NCBI GenBank assembly: GCA_004431415.1
Contig: QPMI01000515.1
Coordinates: 186,001-250,000 of the forward strand
Reading direction: 5' to 3'
Origin: Cyanophora paradoxa
Lineage: Eukaryota; Glaucocystophyceae; Cyanophorales; Cyanophoraceae
Length of the DNA stretch: 64,000 nt
Shown here: piece after piece, positions 1-10,789 of the stretch
How the letters are laid out: the number at the start of each line of letters is the position of its first letter
Position numbering within the stretch: position 1 is the stretch's first letter
The notes under the pieces: model-generated
Told to the model about the DNA's origin: nothing
The model's input: the letters and a program-made list of their open reading frames with translations, nothing else
Database searches by the model: none
Program-made: the position numbers and the translations under genes

Positions 1-106
1 ATAACTTGCGAACACGGAACTTCGTTCTCTCGGTGAGGGTCAATCATTGAATAAGGAAAAACAGGAAGAAAAGACGAGAAGAAAAAGCTTAAGGTTCAAC
101 GGTTGT

Positions 107-138
107 CTTTTTTTGGTGAATTACCGGCCACAGTCTCT
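107..138 (+). repeat. dispersed 32-bp repeat, copy 1
   Basis: A T-run followed by GGTGAATTACCGGCCACAGT and TCTCT occurs here and again at 4176-4208 in the same orientation. The second copy lies inside the inverted-repeat element at 3997-5292. No coding potential. It may be an internal part of the same mobile family; the rest of 1-260 shows nothing recognisable. Confidence 0.7.
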
Positions 139-260
139 CAACGGTTGTCAATGGGAACATTGGGAAGAAGACATGTACAAGGCCTATACTATGATAGGGC
201 GCTATATATACTGTAGCCTGTAGGAGGCAGAAAATTGCCGAGACGAAAAATTGCCGTAAA

Positions 261-333
261 CAAGATCCGTGCTCCTGCGGAGCACTAAGTACGGCGAAGC
301 CTCGCGGACGCCCTCGCGGCTGTCACAGTAGGC
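261..333 (+). repeat. 73-bp conserved repeat with hairpin, copy 1
   Basis: This 73-nt stretch is identical to 1912-1984. It contains a short perfect hairpin, GTGCTCC-TGC-GGAGCAC, followed by a CGCGG-rich stretch. The flanks of the two copies differ, so it behaves as a discrete block. It could be an element end or a structured RNA segment; neither is shown. Confidence 0.75.
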
Positions 334-575
334 GGGCAGCTGCAGCCCCGCCCAGTTGCATGGCCGGGCTTCAAAAGTTTCGCCGGCTTGGCACTGGGGC
401 AATGGGCTGGCCCGCTATAGCCAGCTCGAGGGAGAGCTCGCTGGCCAGGGAGCAATGTAATGAGGAGAGCGAATATATAATGAACTAGGGGAGGAGTTGA
501 ACCGGTAACTCTTGCTTTTAACTGGTGGAGCAGATTGATAGGAGATTTATTTAATATTAATGTATTGTTGGGGGG
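334..575. other. no gene recognised
   Basis: Intergenic sequence between the 73-bp repeat and the tandem repeats. Open frames here are short and lack splice-consistent partners. Confidence 0.6.
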
Positions 576-1340
576 GAGGCCCGGGAGGGGCGAGGTTCTC
601 GCGGCCAGGCGCATGCACAGAGCTTGCGAATCGCTTAAACACAATCTCGAATGCATATAGCATCGATGTGCGGGGCTGCGGAGGCGAGGGCGCGCGGAAA
701 GACGTGCAGGTCCATGCAGGATCGAATTTTCGGGGTCGGCTGAATTCTCGCGCCCTGTCGCGCCCTTGGGGCTTGCATTACGCTTTGAAAAGCTCTCAAA
801 TGAATATTATAGCGATGCCCATGCATGAGGACGCGAGGGCGCGCGGAACGCGGTTCAGTTCCCTCAAGGATCGAATTTTCGGGTCGGCTGGGTCCCCGCG
901 GCCCGGCGCATCTGCAAAGCGCGCGGAACGCTTGATCTACATCTCAAATGCTTATGCTATTGTTCCGCGCATGCGCCGTGGCGTGGGCGCGCGGAAAGAT
1001 GTCCAGGCGTGTGCAGGATCGAATTTTTGCCGTCGGCTGGGTTCTCGTGCTCTTTCGCGTCTTCAAAGCTTGTGGAAAACTTTGATAAAATCTCAAATGA
1101 ATATTGCGACGATGCGCATGCGCGAGAATGCGAGGGCGCGCGGAAAGATGTTCAGGTCTGTCAAGGATCGAATTTTCGGGGTCGGCTGGGTGCTCGTGAC
1201 CTGGTGCATTTAGACACCGTGCGGAAGTCTTTCTCTACATCTTAAATGGTTATGCTATCGTTCCGCGCATGCGCCGCGGCGTGGGCGCGCGGAAAGATGT
1301 CCGGGTCTGTCCAGGATCGGATTTTTGCTGTCCGGTACCT
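576..1340 (+). repeat. ~149-bp tandem repeat array 1
   Basis: The landmark GCGCGCGGAAAGATGT (with variants) recurs near 690, 841, 987, 1138 and 1287, a period of about 149 bp. Alternate units differ: one type carries AATGAATATTATAGCGATG, the other TACATCTCAAATGCTTATG, so the true unit may be a dimer of about 298 bp. GCGCATGCGC palindromes sit at equivalent places in each unit. A 217-codon open frame crosses the array in a repeat-dependent way and is not considered a gene. Confidence 0.85.
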
Positions 1341-1440
1341 TCCTGCGCTGCTCCGGGTTCGAAAAGCGGATTTCGGGGGTGCGCGGGCCCTGGTATGTCT
1401 ATGCGCGCCAGTACGCATCGATTGCGCGCGTCGCGGGACC

Positions 1441-1960
1441 GGCCGGAACCGGCCGGATCAAATTTTCGGCCGACTCTTCGCACTGGAGCGTCGACGGCGC
1501 CCAAAATCGAGCTTGCGGCGATGCGCTCGCCCTCGCGCGTCATTCTGTATCGTTCTGGGCGTCCCTGGCGCGATTTCGTCGCGGGACCGGGCGGGACCGG
1601 GTCCCACCTTCGGACTCGGACTGCATTTGTCGGAGGTTAAGTACCGGAATTGATCCAGAGGGAAATTCGATTTTCGCGGATGCCTACGGGGGAGCGGTCG
1701 TCTTTGGGCAGCCACGACGCTAAAAATGGATCTAGAGAGGTCTGTGGGGGTTCGTGTGGGTGTGTGACTAGCAGCAATCGCGTCCGTGTCGAGGCAGAAT
1801 TATTAATTCTGCCTCGAGGGAGTGCGACACGGGAATTATTTAGCAGGGGGGATCTTGAGTGGAAAAAAAGGTTAAAAAAGGAATTTAGATCGTCGGTTTT
1901 TGGGTTTGAGACAAGATCCGTGCTCCTGCGGAGCACTAAGTACGGCGAAGCCTCGCGGAC
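1441..1960 (+). repeat. tail of repeat unit 1, with palindrome
   Basis: This segment follows array 1 and is repeated at about 2985-3410, with partial copies at 3411-3720 and 3760-3960. It contains a perfect odd-centred palindrome at 1790-1816 (arms CGAGGCAGAATTA and its complement), framed by GTGTCG and CGACAC that can extend the stem. The copies share A-runs and a TTTAGATCGTCGGTTTTTGG end. Confidence 0.85.
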
Positions 1961-1984
1961 GCCCTCGCGGCTGTCACAGTAGGC
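1912..1984 (+). repeat. 73-bp conserved repeat with hairpin, copy 2
   Basis: Identical to 261-333. It closes the first large repeat unit and is followed by a different, palindrome-rich sequence. Confidence 0.75.
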
Positions 1985-2117
1985 CTATATATAGGGCACT
2001 GGCCAGCGGCCTGGCCGATCGCGAACAGCTTTCTGGCTAGAAGCTGGCTGGCTGACGGCCAGTCCAGCTAACGCTGGTCGGCTAGAGGAGATTAATTATA
2101 TAATATTGTTGGGAAGG

Positions 2118-2880
2118 AGGCCCGGCAGGGGCGAGGTTCTCGCGGCCAGGCGCATGCACAGAGCTTGCGAATCGCTTAAAAAGAATCTCGAACGCATATA
2201 GCATCGATGTGCAGGTCTGCGGAGGCGAGGGCGCGCGGAAAGATGTGCAGGCGTGGCCAGGATCGAAGTTTTGCGTCGGCTGGATTGCCGCCGTCCGCAG
2301 AGCTCGCGCAAAGCTTTACAAAGAGCTCAAATGAATACTGTAGCAATGCCCATGCGTGAGCATGCGAGGGCGTGCATGCGGAAAGCTGTGCGCGCAGGTC
2401 CGTGCAAGATCGAACTTTCGGGGTTGGCTGGGTTCTCGCGGCCCGGCGCATCTGTAAAGCATGCGGAAGGCTTTGTCTACATCTCACATGCATATGCTAT
2501 TGTCCCGCGCATGTGCCGCGGCGTGGGCGCGCAGAAAGATGTCCGGGTCCGTGCAGGATCGAATTTTTGCCGTCGGCTGGGTTCTCGTGGTCTTCGGCGT
2601 GTTCGAAGCTTGTCGAAGGCTTTGATAAAATCTCAAATGAATATTGTAGCGATGCGCATGCGCGAGGATGCGAGGGCGCGCGGAAAGATGTGCAGGTCTG
2701 TAGAGGATCGAATTTTCGGGGTGGGCTGGGTCCCCGCGGCCCGCGCATACGCAAAGCGTGCGGAATGCTTTGTCTACATCTCGAATGCTTATGTTATTGC
2801 TCCGCGCATGCGCCGCAGCGTGGGCGCGCGGAAAGATGTCCGGGCCCGTGCAGGATCCGGATCGAATTTTTGCCATCGGG
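2118..2880 (+). repeat. ~149-bp tandem repeat array 2
   Basis: Diverged duplicate of array 1. The same landmark occurs near 2232, 2378, 2529, 2678 and 2825 with about 149-bp spacing and the same alternation of two unit types. Differences from array 1 are scattered substitutions and a few small indels, which suggests an old duplication of the whole block. The 300-codon open frames over this array shift with the repeats and are not supported as genes. Confidence 0.85.
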
Positions 2881-2984
2881 TACCTTCCTGCACTGTTCGG
2901 CCTCCGAAAAGCGGATTTCTGGAGTACGCAGACCTTGCTATGTCTATGCGCGCCAGTACGCATCGATTGCGCGCGTCGCGGGAC

Positions 2985-3985
2985 CGGGCGGAACCGGCCG
3001 GATCAAATTTTCGGCCAAGTCTTCGCACTGGAGCGTCGACGGCGCCCGAAATCGAGCTTGCGGCGATGCGCTCGCCCTCGCGCGTCACTCCGTATCGTTC
3101 TGGGGCGTCCCTGGCGCGATTTCGTCGCGGACCGGGCGGGACCGGGTCCCACCTTCTGACTCGGACTGCGTTTGTCGGAGGTTAAGTACCGGAATTGATC
3201 CAGAGGGAAATTCGATATTCGCGGACGCCCACGGGGGAGCGGTCGTCTTAGGGAAGCCAGGACGCTAAAAATGGATCTAGAGAGGTCTGTGGGGTTCGGG
3301 TGGCTGTGTGACTAGCGGCAATCGCGTCCGTGTCGAGGCAGAATTAATAATTCTGCCTCGAGGGAGTGCGACACGGAAATTATTTAGCAGGGGGGATCTC
3401 GAGTGGAAAACGTCGCGGGACCGGGCGGGACCGGGTCCCACCTTCTGACTCGGACTGCGTTTGTCGGAGGTTAAGTACCGGAATTGATCCAGAGGGAAAT
3501 TCGATATTCGCGGGACGCCCACGGGGGAGCGGTCGTCTTAGGGAAGCCAGGACGCTAAAAATGGATCTAGAGAGGTCTGTGGGGGTTCGGGTGGCTGTGT
3601 GACTAGCGGCAATCGCGTCCGTGTCGAGGCAGAATTAATAATTCTGCCTCGAGGGAGTGCGACACGGAAATTATTTAGCAGGGGGGATCTCGAGTGGAAA
3701 AAAAGGTTAAAAAAGGAATTTAGATCGTCGGTTTTTGGGTTTGAGAAAGAGGCTTCGCGAGGTCTGTGGGGGTTCTTCGCGAGGTCTGTGGGGGTTCGGG
3801 TGGCTGTGTGACTAGCGGCAATCGCGTCCGTGTCGAGGCAGAATTAATAATTCTGCCTCGAGGGAGTGCGACACGGAAATTATTTAGCAGGGGGGATCTC
3901 GAGTGGAAAAAAAGGTTAAAAAAGGAATTTAGATCGTCGGTTTTTGGGTTTGAGAAAGAGGCTTCGCCTGAAGAGGCTTCGCCTG
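2985..3985 (+). repeat. three further copies of the palindrome-bearing tail
   Basis: The tail module seen at 1441-1960 is repeated and partly truncated here. The 27-nt palindrome occurs at 3334-3360, 3625-3651 and 3834-3860. Its centre base is A here and T in the copy at 1790-1816, while the 13-nt arms are unchanged in all four. The modules end in GAGAAAGAGGCTTCGC-type sequence repeated near 3950-3985. Confidence 0.85.
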
Positions 3986-3996
3986 ATTGCCGAGAC

Positions 3997-5292
3997 GCCG
4001 AATTCGGCAATTCAACGACTCGGCAATGTTGCTGCAGCTGGGCCGGGGGTAGAAATTGTCTTAAGCCGCGCCATATATATATATAGAGCGCAGAAATCTG
4101 GATTCGGCAATTAAATTTATCGACTCGATCGGCAATTCCGGTTTAATTTTGGGCGAATTCGGCAATTTTTCGCCTCTTTTTTTTGGTGAATTACCGGCCA
4201 CAGTCTCTAGACACCAGCACTGCGGGGGCTGCCCAGGGGGCATAAAGACAAAAAAGCAAAATAACTAAGACAAGAGCACGAAGAAAGATAAGACAAAGAG
4301 CCAAAATCGACAATAAAAAAGGAAAGACACAGAGCTCGAGACAGATCGATAGCGAGAAGAGACGATAAATCGAGCAGATCTAGGGACAGAGGATAACTGA
4401 CACGAAGAAAAGCCAGAGCTAGAGATACCATCAATATCAGAAGGAATTACATCACTAAGAAGCGGGGACAAAATTGAGAAAGATAAATAACAGGAAGAAG
4501 ACAAGTAAGAGGAACAACAAGACGACATGGAGGCGGAGGCGAAGCAGGACGATGCGAAAGGGCAGAGCTACGGCACGAGGTCGAGGAGGACACAGGAGGC
4601 GGAGCAGGCGGATCAAGAGCAGGCAAAAGGACAGTCAAAGGAATCACTAAAGCCGGCCGGGGTCGAGGCGGGCAATCGATATCGAACTGCAAACGACGGC
4701 GAACAACAGGTCGAGCACGAGGACTATAGCTAGTATTGAAACTAACTCTAGCATCAACACTACGATCAGAATCCGAACCAGACCGAACTAAACTAGAAGA
4801 CGAAGAAGTACGCCGGCGCCGGCGGGATACGATCGCGACCAGCGAAGCAGAAGACGAAGGCAAAGGCGGCAGTCCGGTATCAAGAACAAAGGCCGGAGGG
4901 TCCGGCCCGGCAAACCGCCGGGGGGAAGTAGAAGGAGCCGCAGGCTCGGCAAGCCGGCGACGGGTACGACCACGAGTCCGGGAGGAGATCGGGGAAGCCG
5001 GTCCCGGAGCTGAGGGCCCAGGAGCAGAGCCAGGAGAAGGTAAGCCCGGCGAGAAATCTGACCCGGAGCCGGAACCCAGCGAACGACGACGACGAAGAGG
5101 CCCCCGAGGAGCCACGACGGGGGAGCTACCGAGCAAAGTACTGACAGCCGGCGCCGAACACGGCATTGCCGTGGCGATAATTAAATTGCCGAATCCAGAT
5201 TAATATTTCCGCTCTATATGGCGCCATACAAAAGCGGCCGATTAGCCCTACCCCCTCAGAGTTGCCGTGGCTTAAAATTGCCGAATTCGGCC
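3997..5292. mobile_element. element with long inverted repeats and an Arg/Ser-rich ORF
   Basis: The left arm (3997-4140) and right arm (5161-5292) are imperfect inverted repeats. Shared blocks in order are GCCGAATTCGGCAATT, GGGGGTAG, GCGCCATATA, TAGAGCG, TCTGGATTCGGCAATT and TTATCG. Between them is a frame on the minus strand (4447-5166). No transposase motif and no clear target duplication was seen. It is best described as a foldback or TIR-type element; it could also be a local inverted duplication. Confidence 0.65.
4447..5166 (-). CDS. Arg/Ser/Pro-rich hypothetical protein inside inverted-repeat element
   Basis: A 239-codon open frame begins with ATG at 5164-5166 (minus) and is confined between the inverted-repeat arms. 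The product is low-complexity: Ser-Pro-Gly stretches, runs such as SRRRRRTSSSSS, acidic/basic patches and a hydrophobic C-terminal segment. No catalytic motif is visible. The plus strand is also open over much of the same region, so this may simply be biased composition. Related Ser/Arg-coding sequence occurs at about 21.4-21.6 kb, next to the LTR element. Function unknown. Confidence 0.35.
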   Translation of the reverse strand: MPCSAPAVSTLLGSSPVVAPRGPLRRRRSLGSGSGSDFSPGLPSPGSAPGPSAPGPASPISSRTRGRTRRRLAEPAAPSTSPRRFAGPDPPAFVLDTGLPPLPSSSASLVAIVSRRRRRTSSSSSLVRSGSDSDRSVDARVSFNTSYSPRARPVVRRRLQFDIDCPPRPRPALVIPLTVLLPALDPPAPPPVSSSTSCRSSALSHRPASPPPPCRLVVPLTCLLPVIYLSQFCPRFLVM

Positions 5293-5359
5293 TCTCTGCA
5301 TTGAGTCTGCAATATACGGCAATTTAAAACATCGGCTAAAAAAGCATTCCTACAGTACG

Positions 5360-5585
5360 TCGGGGCCCGGCCCGCGGCGGCGGCCCGGGGCCCGGGCGGG
5401 GCCGGGCCCGGCCCCCGGCCCGGCGGGGCCCGCGGGCCGCGGGCCGCGGCTCGGGGCCCTGGGCCGCCGGGCCCGGGCCCCGGGCCGTGCGCATGCATAT
5501 GCCGCCGCGCCGGCGCCGGCGCCGGGGCCGGCCGGGCCGGCGGCCGGCGGGGCGCCGCCGCGCCGGTGGCCAACTGCCGCAGTGC
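5360..5585. other. extremely GC-rich block
   Basis: About 220 bp composed almost only of G and C, as alternating GGGCCC, CCGCGG and GCCGGC palindromes, against an AT-containing background on both sides. Several frames are open across it purely because of composition. No gene is supported. Confidence 0.8.
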
Positions 5586-5599
5586 ATGCACAGCTGTTT

Positions 5600-6036
5600 G
5601 TCATTCGCAGACTAAAATAGAATCGCAGTGATTCACTGCATGGCATACGCGCACTGTCACAGACTCAGTGACTCTGAGACTCACAGTGTACATGTGCGGG
5701 TCAGTGCGAATTCGACTTGGTTGCCAAGTTGCCAACTTCAAGGCTTCAAAGGCTTGCCAAATTAAAGTTGCAAGCCTTTTGAAGTTGCAGTGCATATATA
5801 TATACGCTGCATACCCGGTGACCATACTATGCATAGCCTAGTATACGTAGTAGTACGGTAGTACAGTAGTAACAGTATACGTACCGTAGTACTAGTACTG
5901 GTACTATACTGCTGTAGCTGCAGACGTCGACTGCAGTAGGCAGTCGCCGAGTCAGCGTCGTCGATCCCTCACTGGACCCTCAGCCGTGCGGCAGGAGCCG
6001 CAGGACTCAGCGTTAGCCCCGGGAGTTAACGTTCGA
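5600..6036. other. intergenic, palindromic low-complexity sequence upstream of the secreted-protein gene
   Basis: Rich in short direct and inverted GTAC/TAGTAC runs near 5845-5915 and in repeated CAAGTTGCCAA/GAAGTTGCA motifs near 5720-5790. It is the probable promoter and 5' UTR of the gene starting at 6037; no defined promoter element was identified. Confidence 0.5.
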
Positions 6037-9000
6037 ATGTCGTGCAAACATTGCAGGGTCCAGCGGGCCCTGCGGTCCCTGCCTGCTCTGCCCGCTTGGG
6101 CTTTGGCAGTATGCATCTTGGCGACTGCGCATGCATCGCTCTCTTATTCCGCCAGCCTGCCGGCCAGCCCGGACTCGCTTCCGGTGGGAGGAACGGCCTA
6201 CTGCCTTGGCAACAACATCACGGCTGCGGACGGCAGCTACGGCAACGTGGAGAGCCTCCTCGCATCGCTTGTACATGGTGCGCGTGCTCATATTCAAACA
6301 ACGTGAAGACGCTAACTTGGTGCATGTGCTGACGCGCGCGTTGCGGTCAGGCCAGGGGAGTTCGGCCAAGTTTTTCAGCATCAAGTCGCTGCACCATGCG
6401 CCTGATGGTGATCATGAGCTGCTCGTGTCCGATGCGAAATTGCAAACGGCGCTCAGTTTGTTTGGTCGCTTAAGCTTGTGATCAGGAACTCTGTACGTCG
6501 GGGAGCCTTTTGTCCTCCGCGCAGTGGATGCGACGTGCACAAGCAAGACGGTGGTCGGGAGTCAGTCGAGGCTCAGTGCGTCAGTGCGTTCACGCAACCG
6601 CGCTTCTGTGAATTGACTTGCTCGGTGCGACGTTAACCCAGCCGAACTGCAAGCAACGCTTTCTAAAACCGGCGACATCGTTGGCAACGGAAACATTGTC
6701 AATGCTACCGCGGCGCTTCCAATTCTTCAGGAGTTGAACAGCACAATGCCAGGCATCGGGGCCAGCATGCCGGCGGCGGAAGTGCAACCATAGTGCGTAG
6801 GATTTGAGTGACTGTTTGTTCTAATCCGGGATCCACGTCCATCGACCGAGAGTGCAGCGGAATCACTGGTGTTGCCAGCTCTGCTGCCGAGCCAGGAAAG
6901 GTTTTCTTCACGTCGTCTGGTATTCTTCAAGCTGTTCCTCCAACCATCGCGATGTACGACAACGCGACCGGACTGGTCACCACCATCTACCGCGGTGCGT
7001 CTGCGAGGGACCAGTTGCTAGGAACCAAAACCGACCACTGCGGCAGACGAAGGATATTACATCCACTTGCTGTCGAAAGCCATCAGCAGCTTCCGCGGCG
7101 ACTTCTCCATCAATGGGGACATGCCATTGAACCTCGTCTACTCTGCGCCGTACCTCTACTATTCAACCGTTCGCTTTGAACTTAACATCACGAACGTCTG
7201 CTGGACCACCAATAATGAAAGCAACCCGTGTCCCGATAGTTCTTCTTCAAGCTCAAGGCGTCGCGCGCTCCAGAATAATCAATTTCAAGGCCTAAACCTG
7301 GAGAAACTTCTGGCAGATCTCAAACTGGACATGCACATGCTTGCGGCCGCGGCCAAAGGCAACTTCAAGCTCGGACAGAAGCCCAATCGGCACTTGTTGG
7401 CGGGTGGAGGCCTAGGCGGCTCAGGGAACAAATTTCTTCGCGTGCTACGCATCCGCGCCGATGGTACGGCCGCGATCCACATTCTCTTCTCCTTCGTTAT
7501 TTGTTCGTGTGATGATTCGCTGACAGGCACCCAGTCGAATCCAGAGGTTGTACACACAGTGGAAGACAGTTCGAACGTGGCTGCCGAGCTGTTCTCCGCA
7601 GCGTTTCCAATGCCCATGGCAATCAACGACGAGGAAGGCGGCGGGAAAACACTCTATTTCAGCTTTGTGGGCACCGCAATCTACAAGGCATGCATACTAT
7701 GATATGTCCATCTATATGTCCGTCGCGGGCTTGCAAGACTCGTGCTTGACGAAGTTGGCAGCTCTCGATCGACGCGCAGGGGGCCGTTTCGGGTTCTGCT
7801 CAAATATTCTCTTCTGCTTTCCTAGGCCCGTCCGGCGCAAACATCGTCACCGGCCTGGAGGTCCTCAAAAGCCCCTACGGTTCGGACCTTAGCGCTCGCA
7901 GCATGCGCTCAGCCTCGATGTGGCACGGCGCTAACATCAGACAGATTCTTCCTATTGGCGGCTTCTCGTGGCGGAGGTGCGCAACAACACGATCTTCGCC
8001 CTCGACCCGCAGGGGTCGTTCGTGTCCGCTGAGGCGATCGTCGGGCCGCCGAGGTACGCACACGCATGTACTAGTACTGTACATGTGGCACGGCTGACGT
8101 TTTTGGCAACTGCTGTACATTAATCACCTTCACTGCGCTGCGCAGCCCCGTTCCGTTCGACAAGACGATGATCTTGGCTCCTGCATCCGGACTCACGCGC
8201 GCTGCTGGGGCGAGTTATCCCGCCGTCTACGCCGCGTGGTCTGGCAATACTATCGGCTTTCTGGACGGCATGACCGGTATGCAGTAGTGCGCAGCAGCCG
8301 CATTAATATATATTCTTCGGTCTATTCTCACGCGGCTTGCACTGCAGCCTCCGTTGTTATGGCCCACCGCGCAAACTATAATATCACTATCCCCACGCCC
8401 TCGCCCAGCCCTTCACCGAGCCCGTCACCGTCGCCCAGCGCTAGCCCGTCGCCGTCGCCCAGCGCTAGCTATAGCCCGTCGACGTCCCCGTCACGTGAGC
8501 GCTTTTGCAGCTATCAGCTCTTGCTCGCGCTAATGTATATGCGCACTTGAAAGCCTCCCTTTCGCCGTCGTCCAGCCCTTCGCCATCGCCTCCCCCATCT
8601 GCCTTCGTGCGCAACCACTTGATAGCAAACCCACTCGTCCGGCGAGGCTGAGCTGGCACCGCTCGCAGCCAGAGCCCCTCAAGATCGTCAAAATCTCTCT
8701 CGTCATCAATGGCAAGGCCTTGACCTTCGACGTGAACGCAACCTGGACCCTGCGGTCCGACGGCAGCTACTACATCGACGTCATCTCGCCGAAGTTCACC
8801 GCGCCGACGGTGCGCCTGATTCCAACTTAACTCGAGACGTTATCTGACGCAGGCTTCGCATCTCGCAGATCGGGTCATCCGACTACGTCTCGTGCGCAGC
8901 CTTAAAGCTTGCTTTTGTTGCACCGGCATATCCGATCGTCTATCTCGCAGCATCTTTGGCTCCAATTTCCCCCTCGTGGACATCATCGTGAAGATCAAGG

Positions 9001-9463
9001 ACCCGCAGACCGGTCAGGAGGTCCCATCCCCCGATGCCAAAGTCGTCTCCTCGGCGGAGATCCGCTTCAAGATCCCGGCCATGGTCCGCCGCCAGCGCTC
9101 GCTGCTCTTTGTCGCCGGCAAGGCGTACAGCCTCGTCCTCGCCCCCGCGCCGGGCCCAGGCAACGCTTTCGCGCCGTTCGAGCTCGGAAACGTGAGCTTT
9201 CTGCAGCACACTGCTCTTAATTCTACAAATAAGGCTCTGGCTCAAATACTTCCGCAGGCGTTCGCGTGGTTTGCGCCTTCTTCTTCCTACGTTGCATCAA
9301 TGCCGTATTTGAGTGCTGCGGTGCGTTTCGGATCATCGGATATTCTATAGCTAGCTGCGCGACCGCCTCAAATGACGATCAGTCGATCGCGCAGCTTCAG
9401 ACCGCCGCGATTTCGCGTGTAGGACTGTTGGTCGCGACGCTGATTCTGGCGCTTCTCCTGTAA
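6037..9463 (+). CDS. secreted or surface protein with Ser-Pro hinge and hydrophobic C-terminal tail (multi-exon)
   Basis: Function not recognised. The first ATG (6037) opens exon 1 (6037-6277, donor GTGCGC), whose product has a short basic start and a hydrophobic stretch (ALAVCILATAHA) typical of a signal peptide. Later exons in consistent frames include YVGEPFVLRAVDATCTSKTV (~6490), ECSGITGVASSAAEPGKVFF (~6850), the longest exon from ~7050, LLVAEVRNNTIFALDPQGSF (~7960) and NGKALTFDVNATWTLRSDGS (~8700). A Ser-Pro repeat hinge lies at ~8395-8500, as in cell-wall or surface glycoproteins. The last exon ends in VGLLVATLILALLL directly before the stop (9461-9463), a tail typical of GPI anchoring or a single membrane anchor. 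Several N-X-S/T sites (NIT, NAT, NNT) are present. Some exon borders are uncertain, and one intron uses a GC donor (after IYK, near 7687). Confidence 0.7.
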
Positions 9464-10265
9464 CGGCAGACGAATTGGATTTGGCACCTATAAAGGCTTC
9501 GACTTCTTTTCGCATTTCGCATTTCGGTTTCGCATTTCACAGCAGAATAAAACTGCCGCTGATGTATCTGAATAAACTCCTAGCCTTTTTCCTCCTGTCC
9601 CTGCCGCACTCAAGCCACATGCAATATGCCCTTCCGAATGTATCTGGGGTATTCGAGCTCGAGCCTGCTACAAAAAAGCCCATGCCACTCCACTCTGGCC
9701 GTGGCCCATCGATAATGGATTTCTGCCCTGCTTTCTCATCCCGGCCGGGATCGAGCGCCTCTCCGTCCTGACGAAAGCAGTCGGCGGGTTCAAGGACGCA
9801 ATTCTGGTACCCCTTTTTCCCTCGCCAATGCTTTCCGTACCCCGCGGACGGGAAGCAAGAGAGAGGAAGCAACATTTCGACGGGAAGTAAGAGAGGGGAG
9901 AAGCATGACGGCTTCAAAATCCCCTCGCTTGCGATTACACTATGATATCTAACGGTTCAACTTTCAGTTCAGCTGTTGCAACTGCCTACAAGGCTAGACC
10001 CTGCGTCGCCCGGACGGCCGCGCGCGGCCGGCCGCGCGCGGCGCCGCGGGCCTAGGGGGCTGGGCGGGGCCGGGGGGCGGAGGACGGAGGCCTGCGAAGG
10101 GGATCAGATCTGGAGATCGAGCGAGGGACCGAGGCGAAGAGTGGGAGCGCGCACCGCCCGAGAGGCGAAGGTCCAGCCTCCGCGGGCACCGCCACGGGGC
10201 CCGGAGGCGGCGCGGCTGCCCCGGGGCGCCTCGACGGGAGAGCCGCGCGCGCTGCGCGGGCGCCG
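9464..10265. other. intergenic between convergent genes
   Basis: The 3' flank of the secreted-protein gene and of the minus-strand helical-repeat gene. Purine-rich repeats of the GGGAAGYAAGAGAGRGG type occur at about 9850-9905. Open frames entering from 10 kb are antisense shadows. No gene recognised. Confidence 0.5.
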
Positions 10266-10758
10266 TCAGAGAGGGGCCGAGTGACTCGGCGCAGGCGCAC
10301 CCGCCTGGCGCCTCCGGGCGGATCGGAGGGCCTCCTCCTCGTCCTCCTCCTCCGTCCACGGCCGCCGCCGCTGCCTCGGCGGCGGCCGCTGCGCCGGAGC
10401 AGCCGCCGGCGCCGCCGCCGCCTCCACGGTTGTTGCAGCCGCCGCCGGGGCCTGCAGAGGCGCCGGCCCCGCCGCCAGCGGGCCGCGCTCGCGCCCCACG
10501 ATCGCCGCGAGGCGGGCCGCGAGGGCCGCCGGCCGCAGGCCCTCCTCCAGATCGCTCCCGTACCCCTCGCGCCCCTCCTCCTCGTCCGAAGCCTCCCCCT
10601 CTAGATCTGGTCCCGCTCGGGTGCGTCGGGGGTACGCGTTTGGCTAGGGTGCGGGCGTGCGGGGCTACGCGCACCGTCCCCATCCGGAGCACCGTCGACG
10701 CCATAGGACTCGCACAGAGCCTTTCGCCGCAGCCGTTCAGCGTCAGCCGGGGGGGGGA

Positions 10759-10789
<31 letters not shown>

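Noticed and set aside
560-3268. Frames of 200-310 codons in the satellite arrays
   Set aside because: They follow the 149-bp repeat rather than a gene, switch frame between units, and have no conserved motif or splice context.
576-3985. CRISPR-like array
   Set aside because: The repeats are long, adjacent and diverged without unique spacers, and the genome is eukaryotic.
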